A stretch of DNA of 24,914 nt from the NCBI RefSeq assembly GCF_000208925.1, contig NW_001915059.1, positions 6,280-31,193 on the forward strand, in the 5' to 3' direction. The DNA comes from Entamoeba histolytica HM-1:IMSS. Lineage: Eukaryota; Evosea; Mastigamoebida; Endamoebidae. Below are positions 1-7,329 of this stretch, in pieces. Each line of letters starts with the position of its first letter. Position 1 is the stretch's first letter. The position numbers and the translations under genes were made by a program. The notes under the pieces were generated by a model. That model had not been told where the DNA came from. It worked only from the letters and a program-made list of their open reading frames with translations, and ran no database searches.

Positions 1-693
1 TGCTTTTTTTATATCTATAACTTGGTTACTTAATCTTCTTGGTGTTCTCTTGTCAATGGATTGCTTTGCAGTGACACCTACAAAAGTTCCATCTTCTTTT
101 ATTGGAACTTCTCCAAATGGATTTTCTACATCTAAGTTAAAGTAGCTTTCTTCTTCTTGTTGCTCAACAAATGTTTCTTCAACAGAACATGCACATAACA
201 TATCTTTTTCTTCTTCTTCAACAACTTCTTTATCAGACTCATATCTTTCTTCAATTTTTTTAACATATTCAGCAATTTTTCTTTCTTTTTCTTTATATAA
301 CTCATCAATCTTTCTTTGACGTATTTTAGCTATTTCACGACGTTCTTCATCTCCAACAAAACCTTCTTCTGTCGAATGATGTTTCAATACAATCCCATAA
401 GTCTGTGAAAATCTACCATCTTTTAATACATTTTCATTGTATTTAAAAATAATAATCGTTTTAGGGTCATCTCTTTCACTAGCACAAATATCACATTTAC
501 AATGAAGGCATTTTAAAATAGTCCAATTTTCATTATTACGTGTTTGAATTAAAAAATTATACTTACTCGTAATCGTTCCATTAATAATTTCTTTAACATT
601 TTCACATTCAAAAGGATTTTTAATGTTTTCTTCATTTCTTATAACAGAAATAGAGACATTTTTACAAGGAGATTCTATTTTTCGAGTAATCAT
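1..693 (-). CDS. Partial gene of unknown function, C-terminus cut by window edge
   Basis: An open frame on the minus strand starts at the ATG complementary to 691-693 and runs without a stop for 231 codons to the window edge, so the C-terminus is missing. I do not recognise the family. The first ~90 residues are mixed and look globular, with a cysteine cluster around residues 64-70 (C-L-H-C-K-C-D-I-C) that could bind metal, although no second half of a zinc motif is visible. Residues ~120-165 are a charged Lys/Glu coiled-coil segment, followed by an acidic stretch and a more ordinary tail. The ~480 bases upstream are shared with the divergent eIF3a-like gene. The coding call rests on frame length in very A+T-rich DNA and on the ordinary amino-acid composition. 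Function is unknown. Confidence 0.75.
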   Translation of the reverse strand, partial: MITRKIESPCKNVSISVIRNEENIKNPFECENVKEIINGTITSKYNFLIQTRNNENWTILKCLHCKCDICASERDDPKTIIIFKYNENVLKDGRFSQTYGIVLKHHSTEEGFVGDEERREIAKIRQRKIDELYKEKERKIAEYVKKIEERYESDKEVVEEEEKDMLCACSVEETFVEQQEEESYFNLDVENPFGEVPIKEDGTFVGVTAKQSIDKRTPRRLSNQVIDIKKA

Positions 694-1173
694 TTTATAT
701 TTATTTTGATAAAGTTATTAAGATTCTTTACTTTTCATTAATCTTTAAACAAATAATCATAAATATCTCACGCCAAGACAAGAAAATAACGAAAAAAAAG
801 ATTTATTTAAAAGTACAAACAATAATATATTTGTTATTTGGTTTATTGAAGCATGAATAACAAAACAATAAATAATCAAAAAAAAAACAAATTATTTAAT
901 AAGATATTTGAAATAATAAAATGAAGAATAAAAGAAGAACATATTAATAATCTTCTTTTTTAATATTCCATTATTTACTCTACTGATGTATTTGACATTA
1001 TTATCAATTAACAATGTAGGTTTACAACAGTAATGAATAAAACAGTTCTTTTTTGGTTTTTTATTCTAATTATTTTAATAATATTTTTATTATAAAATAA
1101 ACTATATTCAGGGTTTTTTCATTTTTAAAAAATTAAAAGACAAAATAAAAATTATATCAAATTTATAAACAAA
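694..1173. promoter_or_regulatory. Divergent intergenic region (480 bp), presumed bidirectional promoter
   Basis: This A+T-rich spacer separates the partial minus-strand gene from the plus-strand eIF3a-like gene, so both promoters must lie here. TTTAAA/ATAAATA-type strings are present near both ends, but they are common in DNA of this composition and I cannot single one out. I see no ORF, RNA gene or repeat. No GTTTGT/TAG pair in phase with either gene was found, so there is no evidence of a 5' intron. Confidence 0.4.
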
Positions 1174-2997
1174 ATGTCACTCCCACCATCATTTACTTCA
1201 CTTCTTAATAGTCAAAAAAAGGTTATCTCAGGTGTTGTTAATGACAATGAAAGCTTATTAAAATATTTCAATTCAATTTCTGAATTTCTTGCTGATTGTA
1301 ATGTTCCTTCTTATGAAACTTTTGCTTCAATTGAATCTTTTAAGATTGAACCTACAGCACAAAAAGCAAATTCAGTTTTAATCTCATTGTGCTCATTATT
1401 TATTGTTACCAGAAAAGTCTTTACAATGAAAGATTTTGTATTATCAAAAGCCCTTAGATTCCCAATGGGTCTTCAATTTGAAGAACTTCAATCATATATG
1501 AAGGCTACTGATATTTTAAAAACAGCAGATGAGCCTGTAATTGATTTTTATAATGCATTTATTGGAAACAATGCTGAGGAATTAATTACATGTTATAAAG
1601 AAATTAAAGATGTAAATGAAAAATGTACAAAAAGTTATATAAAAGAAGCTATTATTATTCGTATATTCCAAATTCTTGTTGAAAAGAAGAGTATTAACCT
1701 AGTTGATATTAAAAAAATGCTTGATTTTGTTCCATGGTTCATTGTTGAAGTTACACTCTTAAAAAGAGCAAGTGATTTAGAGTTTAAAGTTAAGATTGAC
1801 CTTTCAAGTGGAAAGATTTTTATTGAAAAAGTAGAAGATAAGAAGATAGAAGGATGTGAAATTACAAATGAGATTATTGAATCTGAAAAGACAATTATTA
1901 AAAATAAAACAAAAGCATTCAATGAAAAAATAGCTGCAATTGAATATCAACGAGAAAAGAAGAGATTAGAAGAAGAGGCAAGAAGACGAGAAGAAGAAGA
2001 AGACGCACGACTTGAAAGAGAATATTTAGAGAAAAAGAAAAGAGAAGAAGAAGAAGAAAAAGCAAGAAAGAAGGAAGAAATGAGAAAAATTAAAGCAGAC
2101 TCTGCTGCTGAAATGCAAAAATTGTATAGAATTCAAGAAAAGGTTAGAATTAAAGAAGAAAAAGATAAACAAATGAAGAACTTATTTGAAAGATATTTCT
2201 ATCATGAAAGAGCACGAAGAATGGTTGAAAGAAACTTTACTGATAGAAAAGTTGAAGAAGAGGCTGAAGAGATAAGAGAGATGTATAGATTAGTTTGTGA
2301 ATCTAAACAAGAAATGAAAAAAGCTGAGCATGAAAGAAAAGTTGCAATGAAAAAGAAATTTACTAATCCAAATGCACTCCAAACTTGGTTAGATTCAATT
2401 GGAAAAGGAGAGAGTGAAGAAGAAAAGATGGCTAAAATTGAAAAAGCAAGAAAAGAAAAAGAAGAAGCAGAAAGAATTGCTCGTGAAAAAGCTGAAGAAG
2501 AAAGAAAGGCTAAATTACTTGAAGAACAAAGAAAACGTGAAGAAGAAAAGAAGAGACAAGAAGAAGAGGCATTTAAAAGAAATCAAGAAAGAATTGAAAA
2601 ACAACAATCTTCTGATGAAGTTTATAGACCAAAAATGTTACATAACCTAAAAGAAGATAAGGATGGATGGATGTCAGCTAGAAAAGACCAAAGACCTTCT
2701 AATTCTGGTGTTCCTTCCTTTGTAGGAGGCTCTTCAAGAAGCCAACAACAAAGGGGTAATGGTTCTTCAGATACTTATACTCCACCAAGAACTGGAGGAA
2801 GTGGTTATAATAATTCAGCATATCAACAAAGACCTGGTGCAAGTTCTTCAGTTGCTTCATTCACATCAAAAAGAAGTAGTGGATATTCTAATTCTGGAGC
2901 CTCATTTAATAACAGAGGACCAAGAACTAATGGAGGTTCAAGTTCAGTTGCTTCATTTACTAGTGGCGGGTCAAGAGGTGGTTATAGAAAGCATTAA
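1174..2997 (+). CDS. eIF3a-like translation initiation factor 3 large subunit, compact form
   Basis: A 607-residue protein. Residues ~155-235 look like the end of a PCI domain with its winged helix: the 'FVPWFIVEVTLLKRASDLE' stretch followed by 'FKVKIDLSSGKIFIE' parallels the eIF3a PCI C-terminus, where DLQVRIDHTSRTLSF follows. Residues ~240-480 are a long Glu/Arg/Lys coiled coil (spectrin-like region). Inside it 'YFYHERARRMVERN' resembles the 'DYFERAKRLEEIPLI' landmark of eIF3a. The last ~110 residues are a Ser/Gly/Arg-rich tail. In eukaryotes eIF3a scaffolds eIF3 on the 40S subunit in the cytosol. Here the N-terminal helical repeat before the PCI is only ~150 residues, far shorter than the several hundred in animals and yeast. 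The start is the first ATG, preceded by a short A-rich leader. Another PCI protein with a coiled-coil tail remains possible. Confidence 0.7.
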   Translation: MSLPPSFTSLLNSQKKVISGVVNDNESLLKYFNSISEFLADCNVPSYETFASIESFKIEPTAQKANSVLISLCSLFIVTRKVFTMKDFVLSKALRFPMGLQFEELQSYMKATDILKTADEPVIDFYNAFIGNNAEELITCYKEIKDVNEKCTKSYIKEAIIIRIFQILVEKKSINLVDIKKMLDFVPWFIVEVTLLKRASDLEFKVKIDLSSGKIFIEKVEDKKIEGCEITNEIIESEKTIIKNKTKAFNEKIAAIEYQREKKRLEEEARRREEEEDARLEREYLEKKKREEEEEKARKKEEMRKIKADSAAEMQKLYRIQEKVRIKEEKDKQMKNLFERYFYHERARRMVERNFTDRKVEEEAEEIREMYRLVCESKQEMKKAEHERKVAMKKKFTNPNALQTWLDSIGKGESEEEKMAKIEKARKEKEEAERIAREKAEEERKAKLLEEQRKREEEKKRQEEEAFKRNQERIEKQQSSDEVYRPKMLHNLKEDKDGWMSARKDQRPSNSGVPSFVGGSSRSQQQRGNGSSDTYTPPRTGGSGYNNSAYQQRPGASSSVASFTSKRSSGYSNSGASFNNRGPRTNGGSSSVASFTSGGSRGGYRKH

Positions 2998-3103
2998 TAA
3001 TTTACCTATTTTGTGTTATACTTTAAGAGAAATTGTATAAATAAGAAGAAAAAAATATAAAAAGAAAAATAGTAAAAATTTTGAAATAAATTATTACAAT
3101 CAT

Positions 3104-4216
3104 TCATTGTTTTCGTTGTTTACTAGACCTTGTCATTGAAGAAGAAGTTGATGACTTTTTTGAACGAATATAATTAGCAATAAAATCTCCAACTTCAATA
3201 GTAGTTTTTGTTCCACCAATGTCTATAGTGGTAATTTTTTGTAAGATACTAGATTGAATTGCTTCTTCAATTAATACACTTTCTTCACTATACCCAAGAA
3301 ATTCTAACATCATTGAACTTGCTCTCATAGTTCCTATAGGATCACAAATTCCTTTACCAGCAATATCTAATGCACTTCCATGAACAGGTTCAAATAATGA
3401 AGGAAATGTACGTTCTGGGTTAATATTTGCACTAGGAGCAATTCCCATTGAACCAGCAACAGTAACAGTTAAGTCACTTATAATATCACAAAATAAATTA
3501 CTTCCAACAATAACATCAAACTTACTTGGATTCTTTACTATTTCAGCACTTAAAGCATCCATATAATATTTTTCTGCTGTTACATCAGGATATTCCATTG
3601 CAATTGCTTCAAATACACTATCCCATAATACCATTCCAAATTTCATTGCATTTGATTTAGTAGCTAATGTCACATGATTCCTTCGTTTTCTAGATGCTTC
3701 AAAAGCATATCGTATCACTCTTTCTAATCCTCTTCTTGAATGAACAGCGCTTTCAATTGCAAATTCCTCAGGAGTTCCACTTTTAAATATTCCACCAATA
3801 TTTGAATACTCTCCTTCAGAATTTTCTCTTACAACTAAAACATCAATTTCACATTTTTTTAAAGGTGTTGGAATTCCTGGAAAATGTTTTGCTGGACGAA
3901 GACATAAAAATTGGTCTAGTTGTTGTCTCATTTGAATTAATGGTTCGAGAGTAACATAATCAGGTAATGTTCTTGGGTCTCCTAATGATCCTAATAAGAT
4001 AGCATCATATTGTTTGACTTGATCAATATAATCTATTGGAACTACTTTTCCTGTTTTTAAGTAATGTTGAATTCCCCAATCTACATAATCTCTTTGAATA
4101 GGAAGGTTAAGGGATTGAAACATTTTTTCAGCTTCATTCATGACTTCAGCACCAATACCGTCTCCAGGAATTACAATGATTTTATGTTGATATGTGACAT
4201 CTTTCTCACAAGCCAT
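3104..4216 (-). CDS. Isocitrate/isopropylmalate dehydrogenase family, tartrate/D-malate dehydrogenase type
   Basis: A 370-residue beta-decarboxylating dehydrogenase, full length for the family (~350-360). Visible landmarks are the N-terminal IPGDGIG at residues 16-22, the substrate-binding 'MRQQLDQFLCLRP', the 'VVRENSEGEYSNIGG' segment with the catalytic Tyr, 'ATKSNAMKFG' carrying the catalytic Lys, 'CDIISDL' with metal-binding Asp residues, and the nucleotide-binding 'PVHGSALDIAGKGICDP'. The 'LGDPRTLPDYVTLEPL' and 'RENSEGEYSNIGG' wording is closest to bacterial tartrate dehydrogenase/D-malate dehydrogenase (decarboxylating), which oxidise a 2-hydroxyacid with NAD and Mn/Mg and release CO2. 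No mitochondrial-type presequence is seen, so it is probably cytosolic. A Ser/Lys/Arg tail of ~20 residues is extra. It lies tail-to-tail with the eIF3a-like gene (106 bp apart) and 106 bp downstream of the AMMECR1 gene. Substrate is inferred from the sequence signature only. Confidence 0.88.
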   Translation of the reverse strand: MACEKDVTYQHKIIVIPGDGIGAEVMNEAEKMFQSLNLPIQRDYVDWGIQHYLKTGKVVPIDYIDQVKQYDAILLGSLGDPRTLPDYVTLEPLIQMRQQLDQFLCLRPAKHFPGIPTPLKKCEIDVLVVRENSEGEYSNIGGIFKSGTPEEFAIESAVHSRRGLERVIRYAFEASRKRRNHVTLATKSNAMKFGMVLWDSVFEAIAMEYPDVTAEKYYMDALSAEIVKNPSKFDVIVGSNLFCDIISDLTVTVAGSMGIAPSANINPERTFPSLFEPVHGSALDIAGKGICDPIGTMRASSMMLEFLGYSEESVLIEEAIQSSILQKITTIDIGGTKTTIEVGDFIANYIRSKKSSTSSSMTRSSKQRKQ

Positions 4217-4322
4217 AACACCTTTTATTATTATGTTTTAGTTCTTTTTATTGTTTTTTTATTTTAATTTTTGTAAATGCGTTATATATAACTTAAAATA
4301 ATATAACAAAAATAAATTTTAG

Positions 4323-4892
4323 TTATTCTGATACAATTGATGCAGTATAAGTTTGCCAATGAACTGATGGGTCATTAAATACATCAACAGTGCGACTAAT
4401 ACCAGCTTTTGAATAAGCACAATGACTACAAAATGTTTTAGTATCCCATCCTTGTTCAGTTGCTACTTGAGGAAGATAAGTACCACGGCAATATCCTTTT
4501 TCAACAACAATTCCATGTTTTCCAGCAATAACATTTTGTAAAGGATTTGTTATATCTTTTGGTACAGACAAACAACTAACGCTAATTGTTGTTTGGTCAA
4601 ATTCATTAATTTTCATTCTATTAAACCTACGATCATTACATGAAGCAATAGCATATTGTTGAACTAATTCATAAAGTGGTCTTGATGGACTAAAACAACC
4701 AATACATCCTCTTAATTCATTTTTGATTTTATAAGTAACAAAAACACCACCAGGGACAAATGACAATCCAGATTTATTTCCAATAGAACTATAGTCTTGT
4801 TGTTTCATTCTCATAATTTCATTTCTTCCACTTTCTCTTGCAATTTGTAAGATAATTTTCTTTTGTTCAGAGCTAAATTTAATATCACTCAT
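4323..4892 (-). CDS. AMMECR1-domain protein
   Basis: A 189-residue protein that is nearly all one AMMECR1 domain. The family signature LRGCIG is at residues 60-65, preceded by 'FVPGGVFVTYKIKNE', and followed by conserved stretches around 'RPLYELVQQYAIASCNDRRF', the 'ISVSCLSVPKDI' strand, 'GKHGIVVEKGYCRGTYLPQV' and the 'GWDTKTFCSHCAYSKAG' loop. The family is found in archaea and eukaryotes. The fold is known, but its biochemical activity is not established, although its strict motif suggests a catalytic or ligand-binding role. Start is the first ATG on the minus strand. A GAAC element (TGAACT complementary to 4917-4922) lies ~25 bases upstream of it. The gene diverges from the UMP-CMP kinase and shares a ~185-bp promoter region with it. 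Confidence 0.93.
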   Translation of the reverse strand: MSDIKFSSEQKKIILQIARESGRNEIMRMKQQDYSSIGNKSGLSFVPGGVFVTYKIKNELRGCIGCFSPSRPLYELVQQYAIASCNDRRFNRMKINEFDQTTISVSCLSVPKDITNPLQNVIAGKHGIVVEKGYCRGTYLPQVATEQGWDTKTFCSHCAYSKAGISRTVDVFNDPSVHWQTYTASIVSE

Positions 4893-5077
4893 TGATGATT
4901 TTAAGATAAAATGAAAAGTTCAGATAATTTTTAAAATAAAAAAATTATTGTTGTATATAACTATAATTATTAATGTAGGAAAAAAAAATACGTCTCAACA
5001 AAAAACTCAAAACTTTTGTCACATAGTGAAATATAAATAGCGTAGGGTTGAATGGAACATTTAAAAAAGAAAAAGAG
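4893..5077. promoter_or_regulatory. Divergent promoter between AMMECR1 and UMP-CMP kinase genes
   Basis: On the plus side an ATATAAATA TATA-like element occupies 5031-5039, about 40 bases before the kinase ATG at 5078, which fits Entamoeba promoters with the TATA ~30 bases from the initiation site and a very short leader. On the minus side TGAACT (complement of 4917-4922) resembles the Entamoeba GAAC element. Both assignments rest on motif match and position only. Confidence 0.45.
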
Positions 5078-5686
5078 ATGTCATTAAGTGATAAACATGT
5101 TTTATTTTGTTTAGGTGGACCAGGAGCTGGAAAAGGAACACAATGTCAAAAAATTATAAATAAATATCCAATTACTCATTTAAGTGCAGGTGATTTGTTA
5201 AGAGCGGAGGTTAAACGGGAAGGTTCTCAAAATGGACAATTAATTCAAACATTAATTAAAGAAGGAAAAATAGTTCCTGCAGCAGTTACTGTTGAATTAT
5301 TACTTAATGCTATTCGTAATGATGAACATAAAGTTTTTATTATTGATGGATTTCCCAGAAATGCTGAAAATAAAGAAGCATGGTTCTTACAAGCTAATAA
5401 AGTTAATATTGATACTGCCCTTTGTGTATTTATTGATGTTTCTGAAGAGACAATGATTAATAGAATTCATAAAAGATCAGTTAATAGTGGAAGAGTTGAT
5501 GATAATGATGATTCATTAATGAAAAGATTTAGAACTTATAAATCAGAAACACTTCCTGTGATTGAATCTTTTGAAAATGAAAATAAATTACTTAGAGTTT
5601 CTGGAGAAGGTAGTGTAGATGATATTTTTAACAAGATTGATTCTTCTTTAGCTAAATTCTTTGCTGATAATCATATCTTGTTGTGA
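5078..5686 (+). CDS. UMP-CMP kinase (nucleoside monophosphate kinase)
   Basis: A 202-residue short-form NMP kinase that transfers phosphate from ATP to UMP/CMP, feeding pyrimidine nucleotide pools in the cytosol. The P-loop GGPGAGKGT is at residues 13-21. The NMP-binding part has 'LSAGDLLRAE' and 'GKIVPAAVTVELL'. The 'IDGFPRNAENKEAW' segment, with N and W spaced as in UMP-CMP kinases, argues against adenylate kinase 1. The short LID holds 'SGRVDDNDDSLMKRF'. Start choice: the frame stays open upstream to a TTG at 5048, but the first in-frame ATG is 5078 and a TATA-like element at 5031-5039 would place the transcription start after 5048. Starting at 5078 also puts the P-loop at the usual distance from the N-terminus. 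Entamoeba lacks de novo pyrimidine synthesis, so salvage kinases matter; that context is family knowledge. Confidence 0.93.
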   Translation: MSLSDKHVLFCLGGPGAGKGTQCQKIINKYPITHLSAGDLLRAEVKREGSQNGQLIQTLIKEGKIVPAAVTVELLLNAIRNDEHKVFIIDGFPRNAENKEAWFLQANKVNIDTALCVFIDVSEETMINRIHKRSVNSGRVDDNDDSLMKRFRTYKSETLPVIESFENENKLLRVSGEGSVDDIFNKIDSSLAKFFADNHILL

Positions 5687-6011
5687 ACGGATTTGATGAT
5701 TCAATATCATTCTTAATTAAATCTTCTAATTAATTTGTTCATAAAATAAATTTTTTGTATCAATTGATATATTTGTATTATTTCTTTTTGTTCTATTTAT
5801 AAAGGTATTTTTTGTTTATTTTTTTGTCTTAATTATATTATTAAAATTTTTAATTTATTATTTTATAAAAGAATTATAATTATTTAAAGAAAAAGAAAAA
5901 CAAAAAATTAATTATGAAACTTAATTTGAATGGATGTGTCAAAAATAGATTAGTGTCTTTTCATAAAAAAAAATTATAAAAAATTCTATCTCTGAAGAAC
6001 TAAGATTTTAA
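5687..6011. other. Intergenic spacer, 325 bp, no feature seen
   Basis: A very A+T-rich spacer between the UMP-CMP kinase stop and the first exon of the three-exon gene. It must contain the kinase 3' processing signals and the promoter of the next gene. I see no ORF, RNA gene, repeat or GTTTGT splice donor in it. Confidence 0.5.
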
Positions 6012-7203
6012 ATGAATGAAGATATGTCATATTTAACGAAAGAAGAGTCAACAACAGAAGATGGATGTGCACTGAGATATTTTAATTATTTATATGAATT
6101 GTTAGTGTCTATTTTTTTTCCACAACAACAATTAAAAAAAGTAAATAAACAATTGTCTGTATTTTTTGAAGATGAAGATAATGAGTTGATTTCAAATAAA
6201 GTTTGTGTTGATGGGTTTTTAGGTAAATTCAATGAAACTCAATTGCAACGTTTGTTTATTTTGTATAATTTGGAAAAGAATCTAAAAGATACAAACTAAA
6301 TAGATGAATTGTTAGATTATCGTTTTGGACCAGAATCAACTTTTTGTGGTAAGTCTTTCAAAGAGATATTTAAAGAGAAAGGTTTTAATAATTTAAAAAT
6401 TGTTTTTGATACAGAAGATTATTATATTCATAGAGTTTGTGATTCAATCTTTTCAGTTATCATTACTCTAATTTTTAAATCTTACAAATAAAGACAGAGT
6501 AACTTATTAATAGTGTCAAGTATATAATGAAAGTATTGATATGCAACATTTGTTAATTCAATTATTCATTCGTTGTGATCATACATTATTTATTTGGTCT
6601 TCTAAATCTTTTAGTAATTCAATATTTCAAGAACAATTAGTAAAAGGAAATGAATTTATCAAAAATCATTTTAAACACCCAAATCTTAATGTCACTATTG
6701 TTGAATGGCTTCGAGTACAAGACTATCGTCATTATTGTAAAAATAAAATGTTGTTACCTTCTCAATTACATACTGGGCTTGGGTTAACAAGAGAAATACA
6801 TTATTGTGTTCAACATTATGCTAAACAGTCTCAACGTGATGGTATTTCTAATACTCCAGAACAATGGCATAATGCTCTTCAGTACCTTCGGTTAAATCCA
6901 CCATTTAAATTTTTAAATCCTGCATATGAAGGAATATTTTTATCAATTAATGAAGCAGTAAAAAATGATATTAAAGAAAAAGGTTTTGCAGAAGTAGTTT
7001 GGGCATTGACGTCAAAATGTTTAAAACGAAAAGACAATGGAGAACGATTTGAATGGTTAAAAATGGAACAAATATCACCGATGAGTCAAGAACTTAAAAT
7101 GTATTTTAATTCAAATGAATATAATGCTCTTGTGAATGAAAATTATCATCCAGAAAATCTTTTTATTGATTGGGACTTATTTTATCCAGTTCATAATGAT
7201 TAA
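6012..7203 (+). CDS. Three-exon gene, protein of unknown function (352 aa after splicing)
   Basis: Read unspliced this locus is three broken frames. With two Entamoeba-type introns it becomes one frame: exons 6012-6249, 6304-6434 and 6514-7203 (1059 nt, 352 residues). Both introns start with GTTTGT and end with TAG. Intron 1 (54 nt) interrupts a codon after its first base and removes an in-frame TAA at 6297. Intron 2 (79 nt) is phase 0 and removes the TAA at 6489; exon 3 then enters in frame nine codons before the ATG at 6541. I do not recognise the N-terminal half. Residues ~195-275 read like a conserved globular domain, with 'QLHTGLGLTREIHYCVQHYA', 'RDGISNTPEQWHNALQYLR' and 'FKFLNPAYEGIFLSI', a pattern I associate with proteins found in bacteria but cannot name. 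No signal peptide or membrane span is seen. Confidence 0.75.
6250..6303 (+). other. Spliceosomal intron 1 of the 6012-7203 gene
   Basis: A 54-nt intron with donor GTTTGT (6250-6255) and acceptor TAG (6301-6303). Its length is a multiple of three, but it contains an in-frame TAA, so retention would truncate the protein. Removal joins C with AT to make a His codon and keeps the downstream frame. Confidence 0.72.
6435..6513 (+). other. Spliceosomal intron 2 of the 6012-7203 gene
   Basis: A 79-nt intron with donor GTTTGT (6435-6440) and acceptor TAG (6511-6513). It lies between complete codons and removal restores the frame into the long third exon. Confidence 0.72.
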
Positions 7204-7329
7204 CTAAATTTAAGGTATATTTTAATTATAATTAAACTATAATTTATATTTTGTTAAAATCATTTTTAGTGGTTTGATTTTTTTGGATAAAAAAAGAGAA
7301 ATAACTCAATAATTTCATAATACGCACTA

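Noticed and set aside
2399..3040. Overlapping plus-strand frames within the eIF3a-like gene
   Set aside because: Out-of-frame readings of purine-rich coiled-coil and Gly/Ser-rich coding sequence; no independent support.
5048..5077. N-terminal extension of the UMP-CMP kinase to position 5048
   Set aside because: The codon at 5048 is TTG, and there is no ATG in frame before 5078.
6201..6222. GTTTGT followed by TAG inside exon 1 of the three-exon gene, a possible extra intron
   Set aside because: Only 22 nt, too short to splice, and its removal would shift the frame; the translated sequence through it is normal.
6297..6540. Locus read as a pseudogene with stops at 6297 and 6489
   Set aside because: Both stops fall within intervals bounded by consensus splice sites whose removal restores one frame.
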